DNA of 40,131 bases from F2B08 sp046260445 (GCA_046260445.1 JBHEPF010000043.1:1-40131); one strand, 5' to 3'; counted from the stretch's first letter, positions 20,996 to 29,511 are shown. Numbers and translations: made by a program. Notes: generated by a model not told the origin, from the letters alone.

Positions 20996-22267
20996 GTGAG
21001 CGGGACGACGGCTCCACCTCGTGGTTCGATCTCGGCCCGCACGGCACAGGCGGCCGCGACCGTCCGTGAGGCCGGCACCCGGCTGCGGCGCCTCGAGTCG
21101 CCGACCACGACCTACTACCTCCTCATCGTCGCGACCACGGTCCTCGTCGGCTTCGGGCTCATCATGGTCCTGTCGGCCTCTGCCATCGTCTCGCTCGCGA
21201 GCACCCAGTCCTCCTACACCGTCTTCCGCAACCAGGCCCTCTTCGCCGTCCTCGGCGCCGTCGCGATCCTCATCGCCGTGCGACTCACGCCGCAGATGTG
21301 GAAGCGCCTGGCTCTGCCGATCATGCTCGCGGCCATCGCACTCCAGAGTCTGGTCTTCAGCCCCGTCGGCTCCTGCGTCGCCGGCAACTGCAACTGGGTC
21401 GACCTCGGACCGTTCGTCGTGCAGCCGAGCGAGGTCCTCAAGCTCGGCCTCGCCCTCCTCGGCGCCGCCATCCTCTCCTCCAAGCGCCGGCAGATCGGGC
21501 AGTTCCGGCACGTCCTGATCCCCTACGTCGTCCCGTTCGCGGCCGTCGGCATCGGTCTGGTCCTCTACGGTGAGGACCTCGGGACGGTGCTCATCCTCGG
21601 CGCCATCGTCGGGGCGGTCCTCTGGGCCGCGGGAGTGCCCGCCCGCTACTTCGGCTTCGCGGGGGGCCTGTTCGTGGCGCTCGCGGCGGCCATGGTCGTC
21701 TACAGCCCCAACCGGCTCGGCCGCTTCGACGTATGGCTCGGGCGCGACACCGACCCCTTCGGAATCGCCCGCCAGAGCATCCACGGCCGCTACGCCTTGG
21801 CCGACGGAGGGTGGCTCGGGCTCGGCCTCGGCGGCAGCCGGGAGAAGTGGCAGTGGCTGTCAGAGCCGCACAACGACTTCATCTTCGCCATCATCGGTGA
21901 GGAGCTCGGCCTCGGCGGCACCCTCCTCGTCATCGCGCTCTTCCTCCTCATCGCCTACGCGTGCTACCGGATCGTCATGACCTCCGACGACCTGTTCGTC
22001 CGGCTGGCGACCGCGGGGATCATGGGGTGGATCGTCGTCCAGGCGATGATCAACATCGGCTCGGTCATCGGGATGCTTCCGGTCATCGGCGTCAACCTCC
22101 CCCTCGTCTCCTCCGGCGGGTCCTCGCTCATCATGACGATGACGGCGCTCGGTATCCTCATCTCCTTCGCCCGGCACGAACCGGACTGTGCGGCCGAGCT
22201 CGCCTCCCGTCCCCGCCGCCGGCTCATCCCCAGCCAGGTCCGCAGGACCCTGCGCAGGAAGGGTTGA
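20996..22267 (+). CDS. ftsW: Septal peptidoglycan glycosyltransferase FtsW (SEDS family)
   Basis: Polymerises lipid II into septal glycan together with FtsI. About 423 residues with roughly ten membrane helices. Family features seen are FGLIMVLSASAIVSL in the first helix, the WVDLGPFVVQPSEVLKLGL block (core QPSE), GGWLGLGLGGSREKW, PEPHNDFIFA-like SEPHNDFIFAIIGEELG, and near the end GVNLPLVSSGGSSL. GTG 20996 is preferred because GGGGGAGGG (20982-20990) lies six bases away. The in-frame GTG 20990 overlaps that site and would leave no spacing. The tail after the last helix is arginine-rich and cytoplasmic. Confidence 0.95.
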   Translation: MSGTTAPPRGSISARTAQAAATVREAGTRLRRLESPTTTYYLLIVATTVLVGFGLIMVLSASAIVSLASTQSSYTVFRNQALFAVLGAVAILIAVRLTPQMWKRLALPIMLAAIALQSLVFSPVGSCVAGNCNWVDLGPFVVQPSEVLKLGLALLGAAILSSKRRQIGQFRHVLIPYVVPFAAVGIGLVLYGEDLGTVLILGAIVGAVLWAAGVPARYFGFAGGLFVALAAAMVVYSPNRLGRFDVWLGRDTDPFGIARQSIHGRYALADGGWLGLGLGGSREKWQWLSEPHNDFIFAIIGEELGLGGTLLVIALFLLIAYACYRIVMTSDDLFVRLATAGIMGWIVVQAMINIGSVIGMLPVIGVNLPLVSSGGSSLIMTMTALGILISFARHEPDCAAELASRPRRRLIPSQVRRTLRRKG

Positions 22268-22273
22268 CCGACC

Positions 22274-23359
22274 GTGCACTCCGTCGTCCTGGCCGGAGGC
22301 GGCACCGCCGGCCACATCTCACCGCTCCTCGCACTCGCCGACACCCTTCGTGAGCGTCATCCCGGGATCGGGATCGTCATCCTCGGGACTGAGAGCGGGC
22401 TCGAGGCCGACCTCGTGCCGGCTCGCGGCTACGACCTCACCGTCATCCCCAAGGTGCCGATGCCACGGCGTCCGAGCGGGGACCTCCTGCGCCTACCCGG
22501 TCGACTCAAGAGGGCGGTCGACACCGCCGCCCGGGTGATCCGCGACAGCGGAGCCCAGGTCGTCGTCGGGTTCGGCGGCTACGTGAGCACGCCCGCCTAT
22601 CTGGCCGGCCGACGGCTGTCGGTGCCGATCGTCATCCATGAGCAGAACGCCCGGCCGGGGCTGGCCAACCGGCTCGGAGCCCGCCTCACCCGGCACGTCG
22701 GAGTCACCTTCGCCTCAACTCCACTCGCGCACGCCACCCTCACCGGCATGCCGCTGCGCGAGGAGATCCGCACCCTCGACCGCGGGGCGCGACGAGGCGA
22801 GGCGTCCGCCGCGCTCGGCCTCGACCCCAACCTGCCGACCGTCCTCGTCACAGGCGGCAGTCTCGGTGCCCAGCGGCTCAACGAGGCGTTCGCGGGGGCG
22901 GCTGCCCGGCTCGTCGAGGCGGGTCTACAGGTCGTCCACGTCACCGGCCGCGGCAAGGAGCTCACCCCCCAGGTTCCCGCCGGTCCAGGCCGGTATGTCG
23001 TGCTCGCCTATGCGGACCGCATGGACCTGTGTCTCGCGGCCGCCGACCTCGTCGTCGCACGCTCGGGCGCCAACACCGTCTGCGAGCTCAGTGCCGTCGG
23101 CGCCCCGGCGGTCTTCGTGCCGCTGCCGATCGGCAACGGCGAGCAGCGACTCAACGCTAGGGACGTCGTCGAGGCGGGAGGCGCCGTCGTGGTCGAGGAC
23201 GCCGAGGTGACCGCGGACTGGGTCGCGGACACGGTCATCCCGCTCGCTCTCGATGCGGACCGGATCGCCCGGATGTCAGCGGCCGCGGCCGCGGTCGGCG
23301 TCCGCGACGGACACGACCGCCTCGCCGACCTCGTCGAGCGGGCGGCGGGTGCGCCGTGA
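22274..23359 (+). CDS. murG: Undecaprenyldiphospho-muramoylpentapeptide beta-N-acetylglucosaminyltransferase (MurG)
   Basis: Adds GlcNAc to lipid I, giving lipid II, on the inner face of the membrane. 361 residues of GT-B fold. The glycine loop is VVLAGGGTAGHISPLLALA near the N-terminus, then VVVGFGGYVSTPAYLAG and IHEQNARPGLANR. In the C-terminal half are VTGGSLGAQRLNEAF and the UDP-binding region VARSGANTVCELSAVGAPAVFVPLPIGNGEQ. The GTG at 22274 follows AGGAAGGG at 22256-22263. The stop overlaps the murC start (GTGA). Length and motifs are normal. Confidence 0.95.
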   Translation: MHSVVLAGGGTAGHISPLLALADTLRERHPGIGIVILGTESGLEADLVPARGYDLTVIPKVPMPRRPSGDLLRLPGRLKRAVDTAARVIRDSGAQVVVGFGGYVSTPAYLAGRRLSVPIVIHEQNARPGLANRLGARLTRHVGVTFASTPLAHATLTGMPLREEIRTLDRGARRGEASAALGLDPNLPTVLVTGGSLGAQRLNEAFAGAAARLVEAGLQVVHVTGRGKELTPQVPAGPGRYVVLAYADRMDLCLAAADLVVARSGANTVCELSAVGAPAVFVPLPIGNGEQRLNARDVVEAGGAVVVEDAEVTADWVADTVIPLALDADRIARMSAAAAAVGVRDGHDRLADLVERAAGAP

Positions 23360-24804
23360 CCGAGCCACGTTTCGACCTCGGCGCGGTCGTGCCCCCGGTG
23401 CTGGACCTGGGCCGGGTCCACTTCATCGCGATCGGCGGCGCGGGGATGTCCGCTGTCGCCCGTCTTATGCTCGCCGCCGGCGTCCCGGTGACCGGGTCCG
23501 ATGCGAGGGACTCCGGCCTCCTGCGGTCGCTTGCGGCGGCAGGGGCCGTGGTCCATGTCGGTCATGCCGCGGAGCACGTCACCGGGGTCGACACGGTCGT
23601 CGTCTCCTCGGCCATCCGTGAAGACAACCCGGAGCTCCTCGCGGCGCGGCGCCTGGGCCTGCGGGTCCTGCACCGGTCCCAGGGACTGGCCGCACTCGGA
23701 GCGGGTCGCCGGGTGCTGGCGGTCGCAGGAGCCAACGGCAAGACGACGACGACGTCGATGGTCGTCGTTGCGCTGAGCGGGGCCGGGGCCGCACCGACGT
23801 TCGCCTCCGGCGCCGAGATTCCGCAGGAGGGCACCAACGCCACGCTGGGTTCGGGGCCCGACTTCGTCGTGGAGGCGGATGAGAGTGACGGGTCGTTCGT
23901 CGTCTACCGCCCCGACACGGCCATCGTCACCAACGTCCAGCCCGACCACCTCGACTTCTATGGCGACCTGCCCGGAGTCGAGGCCGGCTACCGCCGGTTC
24001 GTCGACTCGATGGCCATCGGCGGCCTCCTCGTCGCCTGCGCCGACGATCCCGGAGCCTTCGACCTGGCCGAGTATGCCCGCGGCACCGGTCGCCGAGTGC
24101 TCACCTACGGCGTGAGCACCGGTGCCGACATCCGGCTGCTCGACCCGACCCCGACGGAGGAGGGTGGGCGTGCGGGGCTCGCCGTCGCCGGACACCGGCA
24201 CGACCTCGTCCTCCAGGTCCCCGGGCGGCACAACCTCGAGAACGCGGCCGGCGCATACGGCGCCCTCACGGCCGGGTGCGGACTCGGTCCGCAGACGGCT
24301 CTGGACGGACTCGCCACCTTCACCGGAGCCGCGCGACGCTTCGAGTCCCACGGGGACCACGACGGCGTGCGCGTCATCGACGACTACGCACACAACGCCC
24401 CCAAGGTGACGGCGGCCGTGCGGACCGGCGCCGAGATGGCCCGCCGCAGGGGTGGGCGGCTCGTCGTCGTGTTCCAGCCGCATCTGTACACCCGCACCCG
24501 CGACTTCGCGGAGGGCTTCGCAGCCGGACTGGCCCCTGCCGACGAGATCGTTCTCCTCGACATCTACGGTGCGCGCGAGGACCCCGTCGCCGGCATCACC
24601 AGTGACCTCATCGCGGGTCCCCTGAGGTCGGCGCCGGGGGAGCGGACCGTCTCGCGTGCCGCGAGCTTCGAGGCTGCAGTGAGGGCCGTGACCGCCGTAG
24701 TGCGTCCCGGCGACGTCGTCATGACCATCGGTGCCGGAGACGTCACCATCCTCGCGCCCCGGATCGCCGCCGCGCTCGCGACCCGTCCCGAGGCGACGCG
24801 ATGA
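23356..24804 (+). CDS. murC: UDP-N-acetylmuramate:L-alanine ligase (MurC)
   Basis: Adds the first stem residue, L-alanine, to UDP-MurNAc. 482 residues. The UDP-binding loop FIAIGGAGMSAVARLML, SGSDARDS-type VTGSDARDSGLL, the ATP loop AVAGANGKTTTTSM (Gly125-Lys129), the EADESDGSF block, TNVQPDHLDFYGD and the C-terminal FQPHLYTRTRDFAEGF are all MurC signatures. The GTG overlaps murG by 4 bp and the stop overlaps ftsQ by 4 bp, so the three genes are translationally coupled. murA, murB and ddl are not in this window. Confidence 0.95.
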   Translation: MTEPRFDLGAVVPPVLDLGRVHFIAIGGAGMSAVARLMLAAGVPVTGSDARDSGLLRSLAAAGAVVHVGHAAEHVTGVDTVVVSSAIREDNPELLAARRLGLRVLHRSQGLAALGAGRRVLAVAGANGKTTTTSMVVVALSGAGAAPTFASGAEIPQEGTNATLGSGPDFVVEADESDGSFVVYRPDTAIVTNVQPDHLDFYGDLPGVEAGYRRFVDSMAIGGLLVACADDPGAFDLAEYARGTGRRVLTYGVSTGADIRLLDPTPTEEGGRAGLAVAGHRHDLVLQVPGRHNLENAAGAYGALTAGCGLGPQTALDGLATFTGAARRFESHGDHDGVRVIDDYAHNAPKVTAAVRTGAEMARRRGGRLVVVFQPHLYTRTRDFAEGFAAGLAPADEIVLLDIYGAREDPVAGITSDLIAGPLRSAPGERTVSRAASFEAAVRAVTAVVRPGDVVMTIGAGDVTILAPRIAAALATRPEATR

Positions 24805-25604
24805 CGGCCGGGCGAGGCGCCGCAACCGTGCAGACGCCAGGGCGCGCAGCGGCAGTCTCGTCCGCTCGCGCGACGGCCGAACGGGCCTCGGCTCAGGAAC
24901 GGTTCGACCGCCGCGTCCACGCTCGACGTCGTCGCACCTGGAAGATCGCCGGTGCGCTCGTCGCCCTCGGAGTCGCTCTCGGCGGTGCGTGGTGGGTGCT
25001 GTGGCGCAGTGACTGGCTGCTCGTCGAGACCGTCGTCGTGGCCGGTGCCGAGCCACGGTGGGAGGAGACGATCCGCATCACGGCCGCCGTCAGTCAACTT
25101 CAACCTATGGTCGAGGTTGATACCGGAACGGCCTCCTCCGTCGTCGAGGAGCTCCCGGTCGTGAAGGAGGCTCGGGTGCTCCGGTCCTGGCCGAGGACGA
25201 TCACCATCGAGGTCACCCAGCGCGAGCCGGTGCTCGCGGTCCGCGAGGGCTCGGGCCGGTTCGCCCTCGTCGATGACGAGGGCGTCACGGTGGAGGTCGT
25301 CGCCGAGGCGCCGGACGGCGTGCCCACGCTGCTCACCCGGGGCGAGTCCGGCGCCACGTCGGCCTCCTATCGTGCCGCCTGGGCCGTGCTGTCGGCGCTA
25401 CCCGACTCCTTGAAGGGGGAGGTCACGACCGCGACGGTCTCCAGCGCCGAGCTGCTCACTCTCGAGCTGGGGGAGCGCACCATCGTCTGGGGAGGACCGC
25501 AGGACCTCGACCTCAAGCTCAGCGTCGTGGAGGCACTGCTCGCTGCCGGCGAGAGCTACATCGACGTGAGCGCACCGCGCACTCCGGTGACGCGCCCGGC
25601 CTGA
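24801..25604 (+). CDS. ftsQ: Division protein FtsQ
   Basis: Bitopic member of the FtsQ-FtsL-FtsB complex, 267 residues. A charged cytoplasmic head of about 46 residues (RRVHARRRRTWK) is followed by a membrane helix at about 48-66 (IAGALVALGVALGGAWWVL). A POTRA domain begins at WLLVETVVVAGAE, then the FtsQ domain with the conserved SWPRTITIEVTQREPVLAV. The ATG overlaps murC as ATGA. Residues 98-109 are encoded by eight A/T-ending codons out of twelve, unlike the rest of the gene, and contain a palindrome (see 25099-25121). The start of the gene is unambiguous. Confidence 0.92.
   Translation: MTAGRGAATVQTPGRAAAVSSARATAERASAQERFDRRVHARRRRTWKIAGALVALGVALGGAWWVLWRSDWLLVETVVVAGAEPRWEETIRITAAVSQLQPMVEVDTGTASSVVEELPVVKEARVLRSWPRTITIEVTQREPVLAVREGSGRFALVDDEGVTVEVVAEAPDGVPTLLTRGESGATSASYRAAWAVLSALPDSLKGEVTTATVSSAELLTLELGERTIVWGGPQDLDLKLSVVEALLAAGESYIDVSAPRTPVTRPA
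25099..25121 (+). promoter_or_regulatory. Palindromic element inside ftsQ written in rare codons
   Basis: TCAACCT (25100-25106) and AGGTTGA (25114-25120) are exact inverted repeats separated by seven bases. The codons AGT CAA CTT CAA CCT ATG and, after GTC GAG, GTT GAT avoid the G/C ending used almost everywhere else here. That suggests selection on the DNA or RNA sequence itself, such as a regulator site or RNA structure. Function unknown. Confidence 0.5.
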
Positions 25605-25694
25605 TCCGCTGCCGCCGAGTGTGGCGCATGGGACGGATGTGACGCAACAGGTGCGTCGAGGCGCATGAAAGTGGCGACACGCGCGCGCGCAACG

Positions 25695-25723
25695 TTGCTT
25701 GCCCTGCCCACCCGACATAGCGT
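25695..25723 (+). promoter_or_regulatory. Candidate ftsZ promoter
   Basis: TTGCTT (25695-25700) and TAGCGT (25718-25723) are separated by exactly 17 bp in the 228-bp ftsQ-ftsZ gap, giving a leader of about 100 nt. TANNNT is the usual actinobacterial -10 form. Upstream lies a small inverted repeat, GACGCA (25641-25646) with TGCGTC (25652-25657). GACAC pentamers flank the promoter at 25676-25680 and 25740-25744. Confidence 0.55.
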
Positions 25724-25751
25724 CATGTCAGCAGTTCGTGACACACGACCA

Positions 25752-25775
25752 TAACTCTAGACCTAACTCTAAACC
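25752..25775 (+). repeat. 12-bp direct repeat in the ftsZ leader
   Basis: TAACTCTAGACC (25752-25763) is followed directly by TAACTCTAAACC (25764-25775), one difference in twelve. A small palindrome CTCA-CAT-TGAG comes next (25776-25786 region). The block is AT-rich compared with its surroundings and lies between the candidate promoter and the ftsZ start, a position suited to a regulator site or a leader-RNA structure. Confidence 0.6.
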
Positions 25776-25832
25776 TCACATTGAGACCCTGACCGGGTCG
25801 ACATGTTCCCATCATGTGAAAGGCCCCTCACC

Positions 25833-27101
25833 GTGGCAACTCCCCAGAACTACCTGGCCGTCATCAAGGTCGTCGGCATCGGCGGTGGTGGCGTCAACGC
25901 CATCAACCGGATGATCGAGGTGGGCTTGAAGGGCGTGGAGTTCATCGCGATCAACACCGACGCTCAGGCGCTTCTCATGAGCGACGCCGACGTCAAGCTC
26001 GACGTCGGGCGCGAGCTCACCCGCGGCCTGGGCGCCGGCGCCGACCCCGAGGTCGGTCGCCGGGCGACCGACGACCACTCGGAGGAGATCGAAGAGGTCC
26101 TGCGTGGCGCCGACATGGTCTTCGTCACCGCCGGCGAGGGTGGCGGCACCGGGACCGGAGGGGCGCCGGTCGTCGCCCGGATCGCCCGATCCCTCGGGGC
26201 GCTGACCATCGGTGTCGTGACGCGACCCTTCACCTTCGAGGGTCGTCGCCGGGCCAGTCAGGCCGAGACGGGGATCGCCGACCTCCGCGAAGAGGTCGAC
26301 ACGCTCATCGTCATCCCCAACGACCGGCTCCTCTCGATCAGCGACCGGGCAGTGAGCGTTCTCGACGCGTTCCGCAGCGCCGACCAGGTCCTGCTCTCCG
26401 GTGTCCAGGGCATCACCGACCTCATCACAACGCCGGGCCTGATCAACCTCGACTTCGCCGACGTCAAGTCGGTCATGCAGGGCGCCGGGTCGGCGCTCAT
26501 GGGCATCGGGTCGGCACGCGGCGAGGACCGCGCCGTGCAGGCGGCCGAGCTCGCCATCTCGAGTCCGCTCCTCGAGGCCAGCATCGACGGAGCCCACGGT
26601 GTGCTGCTCTCCATCCAGGGTGGCAGTGACCTCGGTCTGTTCGAGATCAACGAGGCGGCCCGACTGGTCCAGGAGGCGGCCCACCCGGAGGCCAACATCA
26701 TCTTCGGTGCCGTCATCGACGACGCCCTCGGTGACGAGGTGCGCGTCACCGTCATCGCCGCCGGCTTCGACGGCGGGAGCCCGAAGAAGCGTGGCGACGA
26801 CATGGCGCTCGGCACCGTGCAGGGCGGAGGTGCGGCCGTGCCGCGCACCCACGAGGCGTCGACGCCGGCACAGGGCACCGTCTCGAGCGCTGCAGCAGGC
26901 TCGTCGAGCCAGGGCGCCCGGCGTGAGGACGACGTAGCGCGTCCGGACGCCCAGGCAGCCCCTGCTGCAGAGACCGAGCAGCGAAGCGGATCAGCTGGCC
27001 CGCCGGCAGCGCCCGCCGCGGAGCAACCGCAGCAGTCGGTCCCCAAGGCAGTGACGTTCGACGACGACGAGGACCTCGACGTTCCCGACTTCCTCAAGTA
27101 G
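25833..27101 (+). CDS. ftsZ: Cell division GTPase FtsZ
   Basis: The tubulin-like GTPase that forms the Z-ring, about 422 residues. Motifs include IGGGGVNAINRMI, the tubulin signature GGGTGTGGAP at residues 103-112, the T7 catalytic loop NLDFADVKSVM, and the C-terminal conserved peptide DLDVPDFLK that binds FtsW and SepF partners. Between core and tail is a variable Ala/Pro/Gln-rich linker of about 90 residues. The GTG at 25833 (ATPQNYLAVIKVVGIG) is chosen because GAAAGG lies ten bases upstream. ATG 25803 would add ten unconserved residues. The stop TAG shares its last base with the GTG of pgeF. Confidence 0.97.
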   Translation: MATPQNYLAVIKVVGIGGGGVNAINRMIEVGLKGVEFIAINTDAQALLMSDADVKLDVGRELTRGLGAGADPEVGRRATDDHSEEIEEVLRGADMVFVTAGEGGGTGTGGAPVVARIARSLGALTIGVVTRPFTFEGRRRASQAETGIADLREEVDTLIVIPNDRLLSISDRAVSVLDAFRSADQVLLSGVQGITDLITTPGLINLDFADVKSVMQGAGSALMGIGSARGEDRAVQAAELAISSPLLEASIDGAHGVLLSIQGGSDLGLFEINEAARLVQEAAHPEANIIFGAVIDDALGDEVRVTVIAAGFDGGSPKKRGDDMALGTVQGGGAAVPRTHEASTPAQGTVSSAAAGSSSQGARREDDVARPDAQAAPAAETEQRSGSAGPPAAPAAEQPQQSVPKAVTFDDDEDLDVPDFLK

Positions 27102-27898
27102 TGACCGCCGACGCCTGGTGGTGGTCCGAGCGGCGCCGGGGCGCCGTGCTCGGCTTCACCCGGCGTGGGCGAGGTGCCTCCACCGGAGTCCATCGAGGAC
27201 TCAACCTCGGGCGGCACGTCGAGGACGACGAGGGTCGCGTTGAGCGCAACCGAGCGACGGTCCTCCACGAGATCGCTGTCCTAGCGGGCACCGGCGCGGC
27301 GACGATCGAGCCCGTCTTCATGCACCAGGTCCACGGCGCGCAGGTGCGGGTCGTGTCCGGGGCGGCGGAGCGTGGCGGCACGCATGACTCCTGTGACGGG
27401 ATCGTCACCACGCGGACCCAGGTCGCGCTGTTCGCGCTCGTGGCCGACTGCACCCCGGTCCTGCTCCTCGATGAGGAGGCCCGCGTGGCGGCGGCCGTCC
27501 ATGCGGGCCGGCCGGGCATGCTCGCCGGCGTCGTCCCCGCGGCGGTGGCGACCATGCGTCAGCTGGGCGCGCAGCGCATCGCGGCGGTCGTGGGGCCGTC
27601 GGTCTGCGGCCGCTGCTACGAGGTGCCCGAGCAGATGCGCGCCGACGCCGCGGCCGCCGAGCCGGTCTCGGCTGCGGTCACGTGGGACGGGACCCCATCC
27701 ATCGCCGTCGCGGCCGGGGTGGTCGAGCAGCTGCGCCGAGAGGACGTCGAGGTCACGTGGGTGCCCGGCTGCACGAAAGAGGACGAGGAGCTGTACTCCT
27801 ACCGCCGCGACGGCCGCACCGGCCGCTTCGCGGGCGTCATCATGCTCACTGAGCAGGCAACGGAGCAGGCAACGGAGCAGACGGGAGTGACCTCGTGA
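27101..27898 (+). CDS. pgeF: Peptidoglycan editing factor PgeF (DUF152, YlmD/YfiH family)
   Basis: 265 residues. The metal and active-site motifs of the family are intact: MHQVHG at 74-79, ADCTPVLLLD with Cys117, AAVHAGRPGM with His134, and VGPSVCGRCYEV. Members were long annotated as laccases; the E. coli homologue instead removes misincorporated L-Ser-containing muropeptide precursors, a role that fits the dcw setting. The GTG start overlaps the last base of the ftsZ stop. The C-terminus carries a short in-frame repeat (EQATEQATEQTG) from a 12-bp unit GAGCAGGCAACG at 27851-27886, absent from the conserved core. The stop overlaps yggS as GTGA. Confidence 0.9.
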   Translation: MTADAWWWSERRRGAVLGFTRRGRGASTGVHRGLNLGRHVEDDEGRVERNRATVLHEIAVLAGTGAATIEPVFMHQVHGAQVRVVSGAAERGGTHDSCDGIVTTRTQVALFALVADCTPVLLLDEEARVAAAVHAGRPGMLAGVVPAAVATMRQLGAQRIAAVVGPSVCGRCYEVPEQMRADAAAAEPVSAAVTWDGTPSIAVAAGVVEQLRREDVEVTWVPGCTKEDEELYSYRRDGRTGRFAGVIMLTEQATEQATEQTGVTS

Positions 27899-28617
27899 CT
27901 GAGAGCCGCCGGGACGAGCTGCAGGAGCGCTTGGCGCGCACCGAGGAGCGGATCACTGCCGCCTGCCGCTCTGCCGGCCGAGCCCGTGACGACGTGACGC
28001 TCATCGTCGTCACGAAGTTCTTCCCCGCCACCGACGTGGCGACTCTCGTCGACCTCGGGGTGCGGGACATGGGGGAGAACCGTGACCAGGAGGCCAAGGC
28101 CAAGGTCGGCGAGCTCGAGGCGCTGCTCGGCCCCGGGGGGCGGATGCCGCGCGTTCACTTCATCGGGCAGGCGCAGCGCAACAAGGCCGCGTCGATCGCG
28201 CACTATGCCGACGTCATCCACTCGGTCGACCGTGAGCGCCTCGCAGCGGCCCTTGACCGGGGAGCCGCGAGCGCCGGCCGGACCCTCGATGTCCTCATAC
28301 AGGTCGACCTCGACCCCGTTCCGGACCCCGGGCGTGGCGGAGCCGTCCCTGCGGACCTGCCCTCCCTGGCCGATGCCATCGCCGGACTGGAGCACCTTCG
28401 CCTCCGCGGGCTGATGACGGTCGCCCCACTGGGGATGGAGCCCGACGCGGCCTTCGGACGCCTCGCCGAGCTCGCCGAGGAGCTGCGCTCGGTCCATCCG
28501 CAGGCGCGCTGGATCTCGGCCGGAATGAGCGCGGATCTCGAGTCGGCGGTGAGATATGGCGCGACACACCTGCGTGTCGGCACGGCAATCCTCGGTTCTC
28601 GCCCGTCACACCGGTAA
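27895..28617 (+). CDS. yggS: YggS family PLP homeostasis protein (PLPBP)
   Basis: 240 residues of a single alanine-racemase-like TIM barrel. PLP lysine Lys41 lies in VTKFFP, then MGENRDQEAKAK, VHFIGQAQRNK (HFIGxLQxNK-type motif), and the phosphate-binding end SAGMSADLESAVRYGATHLRVG. YggS proteins bind pyridoxal 5'-phosphate and maintain vitamin B6 balance; they are not racemases. The insert PVPDPGRGG near residue 142 is slightly different from most homologues. It lies in the usual place between ftsZ and sepF. Confidence 0.92.
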   Translation: MTESRRDELQERLARTEERITAACRSAGRARDDVTLIVVTKFFPATDVATLVDLGVRDMGENRDQEAKAKVGELEALLGPGGRMPRVHFIGQAQRNKAASIAHYADVIHSVDRERLAAALDRGAASAGRTLDVLIQVDLDPVPDPGRGGAVPADLPSLADAIAGLEHLRLRGLMTVAPLGMEPDAAFGRLAELAEELRSVHPQARWISAGMSADLESAVRYGATHLRVGTAILGSRPSHR

Positions 28618-28685
28618 CTTCAAACACGAACTTCACCTCGATCACGAACGTCGGTCCCGGCGAGAACACGAAGTCAGGAGCTTTC

Positions 28686-29183
28686 ATGGGCGGCGCACTG
28701 CACAAGACGATGGTCTACCTCGGACTCAAGGACGAGGGTGAGCGCTACGACGACGAATACTACGAGGACTTCGACGCTCAGGACGGGTTCGAGGAGTCCG
28801 CCGAGGCTCCCCAGGCGGAGGAGGACCAGTCCGCCTCGGTCACCCCGCTTCGCAGCGGATCCGCCAACGTGCGGCTCGTCCAGAACCGCGACCTCGGAGC
28901 GATCCGGCGGATCACGACGATCCACCCGCGCACGTACAACGAGGCCCGCGTCATCGGCGAGAGCTTCCGCGACGTCACGCCGGTCATCATGAACCTCACC
29001 GAGATGAGCGACGCCGATGCCAAGCGTCTCGTCGACTTCGCCGCCGGTCTCGTCTTCGGGCTGCGTGGCAGCATCGAGCGCGTCACCTCGAAGGTCTTCC
29101 TCCTCTCTCCGCACGGGGTCGAGGTCGGCAACGGGGAGACCACGGGAACCCCTGCGCGCACGGCTCCGTTCAACCAGAGCTGA
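28686..29183 (+). CDS. sepF: Cell division protein SepF
   Basis: 165 residues. The N-terminus MGGALHKTMVYLGL is the membrane-binding amphipathic helix, followed by an acidic linker (DDEYYEDFDAQD) and the globular SepF domain with TIHPRTYNEARVIGESFRD, VIMNLTEM and RLVDFAAGLVFGLRGSIERV. SepF anchors FtsZ to the membrane in actinobacteria, which lack FtsA; no ftsA is present here. The ATG is supported by CAGGAG at 28675-28680. Three CACGAA hexamers (28625, 28643, 28667) lie in the short leader, of no known role. Confidence 0.95.
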   Translation: MGGALHKTMVYLGLKDEGERYDDEYYEDFDAQDGFEESAEAPQAEEDQSASVTPLRSGSANVRLVQNRDLGAIRRITTIHPRTYNEARVIGESFRDVTPVIMNLTEMSDADAKRLVDFAAGLVFGLRGSIERVTSKVFLLSPHGVEVGNGETTGTPARTAPFNQS

Positions 29184-29235
29184 GACCGCGCCGGCGTCGG
29201 CCGGTGGGACCTGACGTGAGGAGCAGTGGCATTCG

Positions 29236-29511
29236 ATGGACACGATCCGTGGAGTCATCGGCTTCGTCCTCTACCTGTATCTGCTCGTCCTCTTCGCCCG
29301 GCTGATCCTCAGCTGGGTGCAGGTCTTCTCCCGTGACTGGCAGCCCAAGGGCCCGGTGCTGGTTCTCGCCGAGACCGTGTACTCCCTCACCGATCCGCCG
29401 CTCAACGCCCTTCGCCGGGTCCTGCCGCCACTACGGGTCGGGGGCGTCGCCCTTGACCTGGCCTTCTTCGTGGTGGTTCTGGTCGTCTACGTCCTCCTCG
29501 CGATCGTCTGA
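29236..29511 (+). CDS. yggT: YggT family membrane protein
   Basis: 91 residues with two hydrophobic regions, GVIGFVLYLYLLVLFARLILSWV-like first half and LDLAFFVVVLVVYVLLAIV at the end. Between them lies the YggT signature YSLTDPPLNALRRVLPPL. The function is unclear; homologues lie between sepF and divIVA across actinobacteria and Firmicutes and have been linked to osmotic and division phenotypes. GAGGAG at 29218-29223 is the ribosome-binding site for the ATG at 29236. Confidence 0.92.
   Translation: MDTIRGVIGFVLYLYLLVLFARLILSWVQVFSRDWQPKGPVLVLAETVYSLTDPPLNALRRVLPPLRVGGVALDLAFFVVVLVVYVLLAIV

Noticed and set aside
27101..27898. Laccase or multicopper polyphenol oxidase as the function of the gene after ftsZ
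   Set aside because: The motifs are those of the YfiH/PgeF family. The laccase label is an old annotation, and the gene context fits peptidoglycan editing.
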